This document shows positions 48,568 through 56,657 of a stretch of 64,000 nucleotides of DNA, piece after piece; positions within the stretch are counted from its first letter, which is position 1, and each line of letters opens with the position of its first letter. The translations under genes were made by a program, and so were the position numbers. The notes under the pieces were generated by a model. The model had not been told where the DNA came from and searched no databases. It saw only the letters and a list, made by a program, of their open reading frames with translations. Source of the DNA: Lentzea albidocapillata subsp. violacea (GTDB taxonomy: Bacteria > Actinomycetota > Actinomycetes > Mycobacteriales > Pseudonocardiaceae); contig NZ_FNET01000006.1 in the NCBI RefSeq assembly GCF_900100275.1, forward strand, positions 186,001 through 250,000, written 5' to 3'.

Positions 48568-48745
48568 GTCTGAAACTGTGCCGTTCGACGGTGTTCGAAA
48601 CATCGTCCGCGTCGGTAGACCTCTGGTAGGAGATCTGTCACGGTCCGCTACGACCAAAGTCGTACCGATATCAGGGGCTGCTCCGTTCGGGTCTGGGGTG
48701 TAGGTCACTTGGAGTCATGAAATATAGTTAGCCTCGCGTACCTTT

Positions 48746-50533
48746 GTGGGTGTGTTCACCACGCGTCCCGAACTCGTCGGCACCTTCGGCATGGTCGCTT
48801 CGACCCACTGGCTGGCCTCCGCGTCGGCCATGGCGGTGCTGGAGGACGGCGGCAACGCCTTCGACGCCGCCGTGACCGCGGGATTCGTCCTGCAGGTGGT
48901 GGAACCGCACCTCAACGGCCCCGGCGGCGAGGTGCCGATCATCTTCTCGGCCGTCGGCGCGGCCCCTCAGGTGCTTTGCGGGCAGGGCGTGGCGCCGGCC
49001 GGAGCGTCGATCGAGCACTACACCGATCTGGGGCTTTCGCTGATCCCCGGCAGTGGGCTGCTGGCCGCGACGGTGCCGGGCGCGTGGGACGGATGGCTCA
49101 CCCTGCTGCGTGACCACGGCACCAAGACTCTGCGTGAGGTGCTGGACCGGGCGATCGGCTACGCCCGTGACGGCTTCCCCCTCGTCGAACGTGCCGCCCA
49201 CACGATCGGCATGGTCTCGGACCTGTTCCGCGACCACTGGCCGACCTCCGCCGCGCAGTGGATGCCAGACGGCGTCCTGCCGGCTCCCGGCGGCCGGTTC
49301 CGCAACCCCAAGCTCGCCGACACCTGGGAGTGGCTGCTGGCCGCCGCCGAGGCCGCCGGCGCCGATCGCGAGGCGCAGATCGAGGCCGCGCGCCGGGCGT
49401 GGTCGCAGGGGTTCGTCGCCGCGCAGATCGACGAGTTCTGCCGTTCGGAGTTCCGCGACGACTCCGGACGTGACCACGCGGGCGTGCTCACCGGTGCCGA
49501 CATGGCGTCGTGGGAGGCGTCCTACGAGGATGCGCTCGTCGCGGACTTCGGCGAGTGGTCGCTGGTGAAGGCCGGCGCTTGGACGCAGGGACCCGTGCTG
49601 GCGCAGCAGCTCCGGTTGCTGGAGGGCTACGACCTGTCCTATGTGGACGGCAAGCCCACCGCGGAGACCGTCCACCTCGCCGTCGAGGCCGCAAAACTGG
49701 CGTTCGCCGACCGGGAAGCCTGGTACGGCGACGATCCGGACGTTCCGCTGGAGACACTGCTCTCGCGCTCGTATGCCTCCGAACGCCGTGCGCTGATCTC
49801 GTCCACGGCCTCGTTCGAGCTCCGCCCCGGCTCACCCGACGGCCGGGAACCGTTGCTGCCCAACCACATCATCAGCGGGCCGTCGACCCTGCTGTCCGAC
49901 CCGACGGGCGCGATCGGCGAACCGACCGTGGAACGCTCCGGCGTGACGCGCGGCGACACCGTGCACGTGGACGTCGTCGACCGCTGGGGCAACATGGTCT
50001 CCGCGACCCCGTCCGGCGGCTGGCTGCAGTCGTCGCCGACGATCCCGTCACTCGGCTTCTGCCTGGGCAGCCGCGCCCAGATGTTCTGGCTGGACAAGGG
50101 TTTGCCGAACTCGCTGGCCCCCGGCAAGCGCCCGCGCATCACCCTGTCGCCGTCGATGGCGCTGCACGACGGCCGCCCAGCACTCGCGTTCGGCACTCCC
50201 GGCGGCGACCAGCAGGACCAGTGGCAGCTCGGCTTCTGGCTGGCACACCAGGCGGGCCTGAACCTGCAGGAGGCGATCGACTCGCCGATGTGGCACTCGA
50301 ACGCGTTCCCGAGCTCGTTCTACCCGCGAGCCTGGACGCCGGGCGAACTCGTCATCGAGTCCCGCGTCGGCACGAACGTCCTGGACGAGCTGCGCCAGCG
50401 AGGCCATCGGGTGGTGGACGCCGGCGAGTGGACGCTGGGCCGGATGTCCGCCGTGGCAAGGGATGCCGCGAACGGACTCCTACGCGCCGGCGCGAACCCA
50501 CGCGGCGCGCAGGGCTACGCGGCAGGCCGCTAG
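48746..50533 (+). CDS. Gamma-glutamyltransferase family protein
   Basis: The 595-residue protein belongs to the Ntn-hydrolase gamma-glutamyltransferase family. The large-subunit part includes ASAMAVLEDGGNAFDAAVTA and GPGGEVPIIF, and the autoprocessing nucleophile is probably T405 in RGDTVHVDVVDRWGNM (canonical TTH has become TVH). No signal peptide is present, so the enzyme is cytoplasmic. Start GTG 48746 lacks a ribosome-binding site but has TATAGT 17 bases upstream, so the leader is short. Substrate could be glutathione-like or another gamma-glutamyl compound. Confidence 0.85.
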   Translation: MGVFTTRPELVGTFGMVASTHWLASASAMAVLEDGGNAFDAAVTAGFVLQVVEPHLNGPGGEVPIIFSAVGAAPQVLCGQGVAPAGASIEHYTDLGLSLIPGSGLLAATVPGAWDGWLTLLRDHGTKTLREVLDRAIGYARDGFPLVERAAHTIGMVSDLFRDHWPTSAAQWMPDGVLPAPGGRFRNPKLADTWEWLLAAAEAAGADREAQIEAARRAWSQGFVAAQIDEFCRSEFRDDSGRDHAGVLTGADMASWEASYEDALVADFGEWSLVKAGAWTQGPVLAQQLRLLEGYDLSYVDGKPTAETVHLAVEAAKLAFADREAWYGDDPDVPLETLLSRSYASERRALISSTASFELRPGSPDGREPLLPNHIISGPSTLLSDPTGAIGEPTVERSGVTRGDTVHVDVVDRWGNMVSATPSGGWLQSSPTIPSLGFCLGSRAQMFWLDKGLPNSLAPGKRPRITLSPSMALHDGRPALAFGTPGGDQQDQWQLGFWLAHQAGLNLQEAIDSPMWHSNAFPSSFYPRAWTPGELVIESRVGTNVLDELRQRGHRVVDAGEWTLGRMSAVARDAANGLLRAGANPRGAQGYAAGR

Positions 50534-50535
50534 CT

Positions 50536-50748
50536 CTAGCCGCCGATGACCTTGGTGCCGTTGTGGTTCATGTCGACGTTGCCACTGAAGTCGTGCAGCG
50601 TGCTGACACCAGCGCTGTCACCGAGCTCGCTGATCTGGCCGATCGGGTCGACGTCCGGCAGCTGCGGCGCAGCACTCGCGGTACCGGCCATCGCGGCGAT
50701 CGCACCAGCGGCGATACCGACAGAAGCAACGATCTTCTTGATACCCAA
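50536..50748 (-). CDS. Small secreted protein A
   Basis: The 70-residue precursor starts at TTG 50748 behind GGAG. A signal peptide (IKKIVASVGIAAGAIAAMAG, cleavage likely after ASA) precedes a mature peptide of about 44 residues, APQLPDVDPIGQISELGD to VDMNHNGTKVIGG, which is acidic and lacks Cys. It follows another small secreted gene on the same strand across a hairpin. Function unknown; the peptides could be morphogenetic or signalling. Confidence 0.6.
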   Translation of the reverse strand: MGIKKIVASVGIAAGAIAAMAGTASAAPQLPDVDPIGQISELGDSAGVSTLHDFSGNVDMNHNGTKVIGG

Positions 50749-50773
50749 GGCGTTCAGCTCCAGGAAGGTGGAA

Positions 50774-50809
50774 CGGCGCCCGATTCGAGGGGGAGGGAAT
50801 CGGGCGCCG
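50774..50809 (-). terminator. Hairpin between the two small secreted genes
   Basis: CGGCGCCCGATTC (50774-50786) pairs perfectly with GAATCGGGCGCCG (50797-50809) over a ten-base loop. It lies 26 bases past the end of the upstream gene (50835) and just ahead of the next, acting as terminator or attenuator. Confidence 0.75.
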
Positions 50810-50834
50810 CCCCGGCCAGGAAGGTCTGGTCGGA

Positions 50835-51179
50835 TCAGATGTCGACGGACGCGGCACCGGTCGGCACACCGTGCGGCTCGTTCAGGCCGAGCAGCGTGGA
50901 GGCCGGCAGACCGGTGGCACCGGCGTCGACGTTCTCGACCAGCGCGGCGGCGTCGAGGTCCTGCGCGTTGATGGCCTGGATCTTGCCCGTTGCGTCGGCG
51001 GTGTTCACGGACGCGAGGTCGCTGACGCTGGCGACGTCGCCCAGCTGGCCACCGAGGTCGGGCGAGGTGTGAACGGCGGCGGACCCGGTGTCCGCGTTGG
51101 CGATACCACCCAGGCCGAGCATGACGGTAGCGCTGCCGAGGGCAACAGCGGCCCCCGCGACGGTCTTCCTGAGGTTCAT
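50835..51179 (-). CDS. Small secreted protein B
   Basis: The 114-residue precursor starts at ATG 51179 with MNLRKTVAGAAVALGSATVM, a signal peptide with cleavage likely after ANA. The mature part is Ala/Asp/Val-rich and acidic (LGDVASVSDLASVNTADATG, AQDLDAAALVENVDAGATG), without cysteine. The layout resembles protein A downstream; both carry a short LGD/ELGD-type segment. Surface or extracellular location is expected. No family recognised. Confidence 0.6.
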   Translation of the reverse strand: MNLRKTVAGAAVALGSATVMLGLGGIANADTGSAAVHTSPDLGGQLGDVASVSDLASVNTADATGKIQAINAQDLDAAALVENVDAGATGLPASTLLGLNEPHGVPTGAASVDI

Positions 51180-51645
51180 AGGCGCGAACGTGTCGTGTCA
51201 GGACCCTCTACATCAAGCTGCGTAACTCAGGCGAGGGAAGTTCTTCATCCTTTAGGGGGCGCCAGCGCGCAGTGGCGCACAAACCCGCCCAGGTCCGAGG
51301 ACGGCGGCGGGAGTGGCTGTCCGATGACGATCCGCTCAAGTTCCACTCGGCGAGCTTCCGAACGTCACAGCACAGGTCATCGAGGACACGCCGTCGTCTC
51401 AGCCTCGACCGCCTCCTTCGAACAGGTGGCGGGGTTGGCGCTCATCCCAGACGAATCGGCGGAGTGGATCCGAAAGCTCGCGGCTGAAAGGTAGGCGAAC
51501 ACCGCGTTGCTACCGAACGTCACGATTCTGGTCGTATTGAACACAGCAGGCCCACGCGAGAAACGTGAGTTCCGGTAGTCGCCGCACCCCAACGTTCATC
51601 GGCGCCGTAAAGCGCGGCGACCTCGAAAAGAACTAACAGCCCGAA
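51180..51645. other. Intergenic region without an intact gene
   Basis: This 466-base stretch has no gene with normal ribosome-binding site and codon usage. A short frame inside it (51324-51494) may be the tail of a lost gene. The rest shows weakly biased sequence and no clear hairpin. Confidence 0.4.
51324..51494 (+). pseudogene. Possible 3' remnant of a regulator-like gene
   Basis: A 56-residue frame ends with SASTASFEQVAGLALIPDES and AEWIRKLAAER, which reads like the C-terminal helix pair of a real protein. The N-terminal part is low-quality Ser/Arg-rich sequence. No ribosome-binding site precedes ATG 51324. A decayed gene tail is the best guess. Confidence 0.25.
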
Positions 51646-52020
51646 CTAGGCGATGGCCCCCGGCGGCAGCTTCAGCTTGAACGGCAGCGTCGTCACGACA
51701 GCCAAGTCCGAGGCCGTCGCCTTCATCAGCATGGGAGCGTTGCGCGCGCCGGGTTCAGGCAGGTCCAACAGCCTGTCCACAGCCTCGATCAGCGGGCCCT
51801 CGTAGATCCACACGGCCTGTGCCGGGCGAGCCGAGTCGCGGACCGCGGGAAGTCGTCCCGCGCGCGCCTCTGTCTCCGACCAGAACAGGATCGAGTCGAT
51901 GAAGCCTCTGCGCTGCTTGAACGCCATGATGCGGTCGAGCTGCCCGGCGTCGTCCCTCAGGTGGAGGAACTGAAAGCCACTCTCGCGCAGCTCGATGACC
52001 TTGTTCAGTGCGTGGTCCAT
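51646..52020 (-). CDS. Hypothetical protein, 124 residues
   Basis: Starts MDHALNKVIELRESGFQFLH at ATG 52020. The sequence looks like a small alpha/beta domain (HLRDDAGQLDRIMAFKQRRG, FIDSILFWSETEARAGRLPA, AVWIYEGPLIEAVDRLLDLP), with a hydrophobic C-terminal strand. There is no signal peptide or membrane helix. A perfect 14-bp palindrome lies 33 bases before the start, so the gene may be regulated by a dimeric repressor. No family recognised. Confidence 0.6.
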   Translation of the reverse strand: MDHALNKVIELRESGFQFLHLRDDAGQLDRIMAFKQRRGFIDSILFWSETEARAGRLPAVRDSARPAQAVWIYEGPLIEAVDRLLDLPEPGARNAPMLMKATASDLAVVTTLPFKLKLPPGAIA

Positions 52021-52052
52021 GGCGCACCTACCCCTGTGAGGTCCCCTTCGGG

Positions 52053-52066
52053 TGACTGATCAGTCA
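52053..52066. promoter_or_regulatory. Perfect 14-bp palindrome TGACTGATCAGTCA
   Basis: The site lies upstream of the gene starting at 52020 and between it and the small membrane gene at 52132-52263. Its form is typical of TetR-family operators. No TetR gene is adjacent. Confidence 0.5.
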
Positions 52067-52131
52067 TACGACCCGAAAGGATCGTACGGTAAGTCGACGT
52101 TCCACCGTAAGACGTACTCCGAACGAGTATC

Positions 52132-52263
52132 TCAATTGGTGGACGTTTGTGGCGCAGGGTAATCGTTGGCCTTCTTGCTGGAGGAAACGGCCAGGACGGC
52201 CGCTACAGTTCGCACCAGGAACACCAAACTTGCCAATGTGACTAATATCACCAGAGGTGCCAT
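52132..52263 (-). CDS. 43-residue single-helix membrane protein
   Basis: ATG 52263 follows a strong GGGAGGA at five-base spacing. The product begins MAPLVILVTLASLVFLVRTV, continues with AAVLAVSSSKKANDY and ends QTSTN, one membrane helix plus a polar tail. The ribosome-binding site and clean hydrophobic profile favour a real gene, but there is no family to compare. It lies divergent from the FkbM gene at 52356. Confidence 0.5.
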   Translation of the reverse strand: MAPLVILVTLASLVFLVRTVAAVLAVSSSKKANDYPAPQTSTN

Positions 52264-52355
52264 CGGGTCCTCCCGGCTCTCTCAGCTGCTGATGGTAAAG
52301 ACGCGGCGGCTCGACCGGGGGTTGCCGCTCCGGGGCGCCAGATATTGTTTGCGGC

Positions 52356-53255
52356 GTGATCTCGTACGCGCAGAACGCGGAGGATGTCCTCCTCGCCCGG
52401 CTCTTCCATGGCAGGGTGACCGGGCGTTACGTGGACGTCGGTGCGTCGGATCCCGTCGAGGACTCCGTCACCAAGCACTTCTACGACTTCGGCTGGCGCG
52501 GCATCAACGTCGAGCCGATCCCGGCTCAGGTGGAGGCGCTCCGCAAGGCGCGGCCCGGTGACGTGACGCTGGCGATCGCGCTCGGCGCGAAGCCCGGTTC
52601 GGCGGTGCTGCACCACGTCGTCAACCGGTCCGGATGGTCGACGCTCGACAGCGCGCTCGCGAGCACCTACCAGGCCGAGTCGACGCTGGAGATCGTTCCG
52701 GTCGAGGTGGAGGTCCGCACGCTCGCCGACGTGCTCGACGAGCATCCCGGTGTCGTCGACTTCCTCAAGATCGACGTCGAGGGGGAGGAACTCGCCGTCA
52801 TCGAGGGCGCGGACTGGGACCGGCACCGGCCGCGCGTCGTGGTCGTCGAGGCGACGGAGCCCGGCTCGACCAAGCCCGCGCACCAGGCCTGGGACCCGTT
52901 GATGACCGCCGCCGGGTACCGGTGCGCCTTGTTCGACGGCCTCAACCGGTTCTATGCGCAGGCGGACGACGCCGAGGCGCTGGAACTGCTCGCTGTGCCT
53001 GCGAATGTGTTCGACAAGTACATCCGTGCCGACGCCGCCGAACAGCGGGCTGCGCGGATGGCCGAGATCGCGTATATCCGCCGGCTCGAAGAGGCCGTGC
53101 GGGAGGCGGAGCAGGCCAAGGAGCACGAGCTGGTCGAGTTCGACGCGCTGCGGGTGGCCGCGCAGCACGCCGAACAGGAGACGGTCCGGGCGCGGCAGCG
53201 GATCGCCGCGCTGGAGGCACGGCTCATCGAGCTGGAGAACGCTCCTCGTAAATAG
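52356..53255 (+). CDS. FkbM family methyltransferase with C-terminal coiled coil
   Basis: FkbM enzymes O-methylate sugars or polyketides with S-adenosylmethionine. The 299-residue protein has the family pattern: YVDVGASDPVEDSVTKHFYD (SAM-binding, VDVGA), WRGINVEPIP, and VDFLKIDVEGEELAVIEGAD. After about residue 220 it turns into a charged coiled coil (EAVREAEQAKEHELVEF to RIAALEARLIELE). Start GTG 52356. Its 3' end overlaps the convergent glycosyltransferase by 32 bases. With the neighbouring glycosyltransferases it likely methylates a surface sugar. Confidence 0.9.
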   Translation: MISYAQNAEDVLLARLFHGRVTGRYVDVGASDPVEDSVTKHFYDFGWRGINVEPIPAQVEALRKARPGDVTLAIALGAKPGSAVLHHVVNRSGWSTLDSALASTYQAESTLEIVPVEVEVRTLADVLDEHPGVVDFLKIDVEGEELAVIEGADWDRHRPRVVVVEATEPGSTKPAHQAWDPLMTAAGYRCALFDGLNRFYAQADDAEALELLAVPANVFDKYIRADAAEQRAARMAEIAYIRRLEEAVREAEQAKEHELVEFDALRVAAQHAEQETVRARQRIAALEARLIELENAPRK

Positions 53256-55524
53256 CCTCGACGCGGTCGCGGATGATCTTGCCGACCGCCTCGTAGCTGC
53301 ACCGCTCCCAGATCGCCTGCCGGGCCGCCGCGCCCATGCGGGCCCGCAGCGACGGGCTGTCCGCGAGGCGCCGCAGCCAGCCGGCGGCCTGGGGGACGTT
53401 GGGCTCCGCCCACAGCAGCCCTGGGCGGTACCAGTCGGCGAACCGCTCGTCGTAGCGGTGGTCGGCCATGGTGATCGGGCGGATGTCGTACCCGACTACC
53501 CCGGCTGATCCGGGCGGCATGAAGTCGGTGTTGCCGCTGTAGCCGGTGGCGACGACCGGCTTGCCGATCGACATCGCCTCGGCCATGCCCATGCCGAAGC
53601 CCTCGGAACGGTGCAGCGACGCGTACACGTCACAGCTCGCGAGCAGCGAGTCCATCTCGGCACGGGTCAGGTCGCCTGTGATCAGCACGCCGTTGACGCT
53701 TGCGACCGCGTCCTGCAGCGCCGCGGCCATCAGCGGGAAGATGTCGAGGTCGACCACCTTGATCACGAGCTGCGCGGTGGTGCCGCGCTCGTGCGGTGCA
53801 AAGGCCCGCCGGAACGCCTCGATCACGCCCCAGGGGTTCTTCCGCGCGTCGCTCGACGAGGCGCTGAAGGTGAACAGCACCACGAACGCGTCCTCGTTCA
53901 GGCCGAAGCGCGCACGGTCCGGCGACGGTGAGATCTCGGTGACCACGTTCGGCACGACCGTGATCGGCACGTCGGTGACGGTCCGGAACGTCTCGGCCAC
54001 GTAGGACGACACGACCCACAACTCGTTCACGCGCGGCAGCTGCTGGAGCGTGTAGTCCAGGATTTCCGGCATCTCCCACGCCCACAGCGCGATCGTGTAC
54101 CGGTCGAGCGCCGTCTCCGGGATGAGTTGGAACTCGTTGAGGTTCACCATCCATAGGTCGAGCGGGTGATCCTTGCCCCCACGCAGCTCCAGCATCTCGC
54201 GCGGTACCGGCACCGTGCGGACCGGTGCGCGTGAGTTGAACTCGGTGTACGTCATCGGCAGGCCGGCCCGGCGCATCGCCGAGCCGGCGCGCCGGAACGA
54301 CTCCGACAGACCGGTTGTCGCACGCAGGTCGGCGAAGAGGTTCACACCGGCCGGAACGGTGTCGTCGGGCTTCTCACCCGCGGCGACGCTGTCCAGCGCA
54401 CGTCGGTAACCGTCGGCCGCAACCGGCCACGAGGCGTGTTCGGCGACCCAGTCGCGCGCCAGTTTGCCCGCCGCACGTGCCTCGGTCGGGTTCTCGACCA
54501 CGTTCTCCAGCAGTGCCGCCAGCTTCTCCGCCTCACGCGCCGGCTCGGTCGGGACGCGCGGGCAGAACGCGCTGTCGAGGTGGCGGTGCTGAGGCAGGTC
54601 GCTCGTGATCACCATCCGGCCGGCGCCGAACGCTCGCATCATCACACCGCTGGTCTCACCCATCGTCGGCCAGCGAAGGTTGATCACGACGTCGGTGGCG
54701 GTGATCAGGTCCTCGAACGCGTCCTTCGCCGGGCTGAGCTCCAGGTGGACCGAATCCCCGAGGCCGAACTGCTCGATCGCGCTGACGACGTCGGCGTGCA
54801 CGTCCGGGTAGTCGACGTGACCCGCGATCAGCATCCGGGCGTTCGGCCAGCGCCTGCGCACCTCGGCGAACGCCAGCACCGTCACGAGGATGCGCTTGAT
54901 CCGGTTGAAGCCGCCGAAGACTCCGAACACCACGTGCTCGTCGGTCCACCCGAACCGCGAACGGATGTCCTCGCGGTCGGTGTCGTCGCGCACCGGTGCG
55001 CCGTGCGGCACTACGAACACCGGCTTGCCGGGGAAGCGTTCACGCAGCAGCGCTGCCGAGTGCGGGTCGTGCACGATCACGCCGCGGCTCGCCGTCACGA
55101 CGCGGCTCTCCAACGTCATGGTGCGACTGTCGAGCATCTGCACGCCGTCGACCTCGACCGCGGGAAGGCCGTGCAGCAGGGCCGGGTCGTGCGGATCTCC
55201 CCAGATGGGGCCGTGCGCGTCCTTCAGTTCCTTGTAGAACTGCGGGGTGAGCCCCTGGCAGTAGCCAAGGTTGAAGTCCAGCAACGACATCTCGTGCAGG
55301 ACGACCACGCCCGGCACCGCGAGCGCCTGCTCGTAGATCCACGAGTGCACGCCGGCGTGGTTGCCCATCTGGTAGCACGCCACGCCTGTGGACCGTGCCC
55401 GTGGACTGGTGCGGGCGACGGGTTCGACGCCGTCGCCCAGGTGGGAGAGAAGCTCGTGGGTGTAGTCGGCGATACCGCTGCGGTCGGGCGGCAGCGGGCT
55501 CCACATGCTGTTGGGCACGGTCAC
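53224..55524 (-). CDS. Tandem two-domain GT4-type glycosyltransferase
   Basis: The 766-residue protein starts at GTG 55524 (VTVPNSMWSPLPPDRSGIAD), overlapping the upstream methyltransferase by four bases (GTGA). Residues 1 to about 385 form one glycosyltransferase (GT-B) with FGVFGGFNRIKRIL and TMGETSGVMMRAFGAG; from about 392 a second GT-B begins with GVNLFADLRATTGLSESFRR and carries LHRSEGFGMGMAEAMSIGKP, the GT4 nucleotide-sugar motif. Two fused transferases suggest alternating or processive addition of two sugars. It has no membrane helix. Confidence 0.88.
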   Translation of the reverse strand: MTVPNSMWSPLPPDRSGIADYTHELLSHLGDGVEPVARTSPRARSTGVACYQMGNHAGVHSWIYEQALAVPGVVVLHEMSLLDFNLGYCQGLTPQFYKELKDAHGPIWGDPHDPALLHGLPAVEVDGVQMLDSRTMTLESRVVTASRGVIVHDPHSAALLRERFPGKPVFVVPHGAPVRDDTDREDIRSRFGWTDEHVVFGVFGGFNRIKRILVTVLAFAEVRRRWPNARMLIAGHVDYPDVHADVVSAIEQFGLGDSVHLELSPAKDAFEDLITATDVVINLRWPTMGETSGVMMRAFGAGRMVITSDLPQHRHLDSAFCPRVPTEPAREAEKLAALLENVVENPTEARAAGKLARDWVAEHASWPVAADGYRRALDSVAAGEKPDDTVPAGVNLFADLRATTGLSESFRRAGSAMRRAGLPMTYTEFNSRAPVRTVPVPREMLELRGGKDHPLDLWMVNLNEFQLIPETALDRYTIALWAWEMPEILDYTLQQLPRVNELWVVSSYVAETFRTVTDVPITVVPNVVTEISPSPDRARFGLNEDAFVVLFTFSASSSDARKNPWGVIEAFRRAFAPHERGTTAQLVIKVVDLDIFPLMAAALQDAVASVNGVLITGDLTRAEMDSLLASCDVYASLHRSEGFGMGMAEAMSIGKPVVATGYSGNTDFMPPGSAGVVGYDIRPITMADHRYDERFADWYRPGLLWAEPNVPQAAGWLRRLADSPSLRARMGAAARQAIWERCSYEAVGKIIRDRVEAIYEERSPAR

Positions 55525-56609
55525 ATCCGGGCGGTCAGCGTGAAGCGCGCACCGAGCGGGTGTTCGCGGTGCTCGGTCGTCACCTCGGCGAAGCCCGCCG
55601 TCTCGGCGAGGAAGCGCAGATAGGTGGGGTGCACCGGACGCAGCGCGAACGGGTCGAGGTGGAACTCGGGGCCGGCTGCCAGGCTCTCCACCAGCAGTAC
55701 GCCTCCCGGCCGCAACGACTCCGCGGCCAGCGACACGAACTGCCCCAATGCGTCCGGCGACAGCCGCTCGACGAAGCGGAAGGCGGTGACGGCACCGAGC
55801 GAACGCTTGTCGACTGCGGCGAGCGCGTCCAGCGGGTCCGCCTCGTCGAGGCGGAAGCCGAGTTCCGCGTTGTGCTTGACGACCGAGGGGTTTGCTGACG
55901 CGCCGTGGGCGGAGATGCCCGCCTCCCGCAGCACCTCGAACCACTCACCTCGCCACGGCGCGGCGTCGAACACGGTGCCCCTGCCGTCGACGGCGGGCAG
56001 GTGCGCCGCCCTCGCCGCACGCACGTGTTCGACCGGCCCGTCCAGCAGTTCGGCGATCGCCAGCTCCACGCCGTTCGCCCTGGCCGGGACCGTGACGGTG
56101 GACGCGTCGAACCCGGCGTCGGCGCTGCGGCGGAACCGGTCGAGCACGAGGTCGACCTGGGCGTTGCGCAGGCGGGCGTCCCGGGAGGCCGCGACAAGCT
56201 CGGCGAGCTGCGACTCGATCGCGTCGAGGCGCTGGTCCGCCTTCTCCTCGTGCAGGCCGGCGTCCACGAGCTGCAGACGCAGGTCGCTGAGCTCCGTGCG
56301 AACGCTTCCGATCGCCGCGTAGAGGCGCTGGTTCAGCCCGGCCATGATGTTCTGGTCGGCGCGTTGCAGTTGCTGCACCTCGTGGGCGAGCTCGCCCCGC
56401 GGCACCTGCTGCTGGTCGTGCAGCATCTCGCTCAGCGCGTTGACGGCGTCGCGGGTGGCGATGTTGTTCTCGATCTGCCACTTCACCTGGCGACGCCAGA
56501 GCAGTCGCATCACGAACCTGCCGAGCAGGTCGCGGGACCGCAGCGGAAGCCGCAGCTCCTTGTTCTGATCAAGGCGTACGAGAGCGTCCGCCAGCCGTGC
56601 TTCCGACAT
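55521..56609 (-). CDS. Coiled-coil methyltransferase-like protein
   Basis: The 362-residue protein has an N-terminal helical and coiled-coil part (about 1-165, for example NQRLYAAIGSVRTELSDLRL) and a C-terminal class I methyltransferase fold. The usual SAM loop DLGCGRGEW is changed to DAAPWRGEW, while later segments are conserved (LGAVTAFRFVERLSPDALGQ, LRPGGVLLVES, HPTYLRFLAETAGF). The fold resembles methyltransferases of polysaccharide clusters such as WbdD-type chain terminators, but the damaged loop may mean altered cofactor binding. It starts the overlap chain with the tandem glycosyltransferase. Confidence 0.75.
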   Translation of the reverse strand: MSEARLADALVRLDQNKELRLPLRSRDLLGRFVMRLLWRRQVKWQIENNIATRDAVNALSEMLHDQQQVPRGELAHEVQQLQRADQNIMAGLNQRLYAAIGSVRTELSDLRLQLVDAGLHEEKADQRLDAIESQLAELVAASRDARLRNAQVDLVLDRFRRSADAGFDASTVTVPARANGVELAIAELLDGPVEHVRAARAAHLPAVDGRGTVFDAAPWRGEWFEVLREAGISAHGASANPSVVKHNAELGFRLDEADPLDALAAVDKRSLGAVTAFRFVERLSPDALGQFVSLAAESLRPGGVLLVESLAAGPEFHLDPFALRPVHPTYLRFLAETAGFAEVTTEHREHPLGARFTLTARM

Positions 56610-56657
56610 CAGCCGTCCAGGGAGTGCAGAGAAGGTGTCCGGGAATTCTAGTGCAGG

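Noticed and set aside
48722..48743. Weak iron-box-like sequence before the gamma-glutamyltransferase gene
   Set aside because: Only about 12 of 19 positions match the IdeR consensus; not better than background.
51272..51487. 71-codon plus-strand frame
   Set aside because: Arg/Ser-rich with no ribosome-binding site; overlaps the better tail-like frame at 51324-51494.
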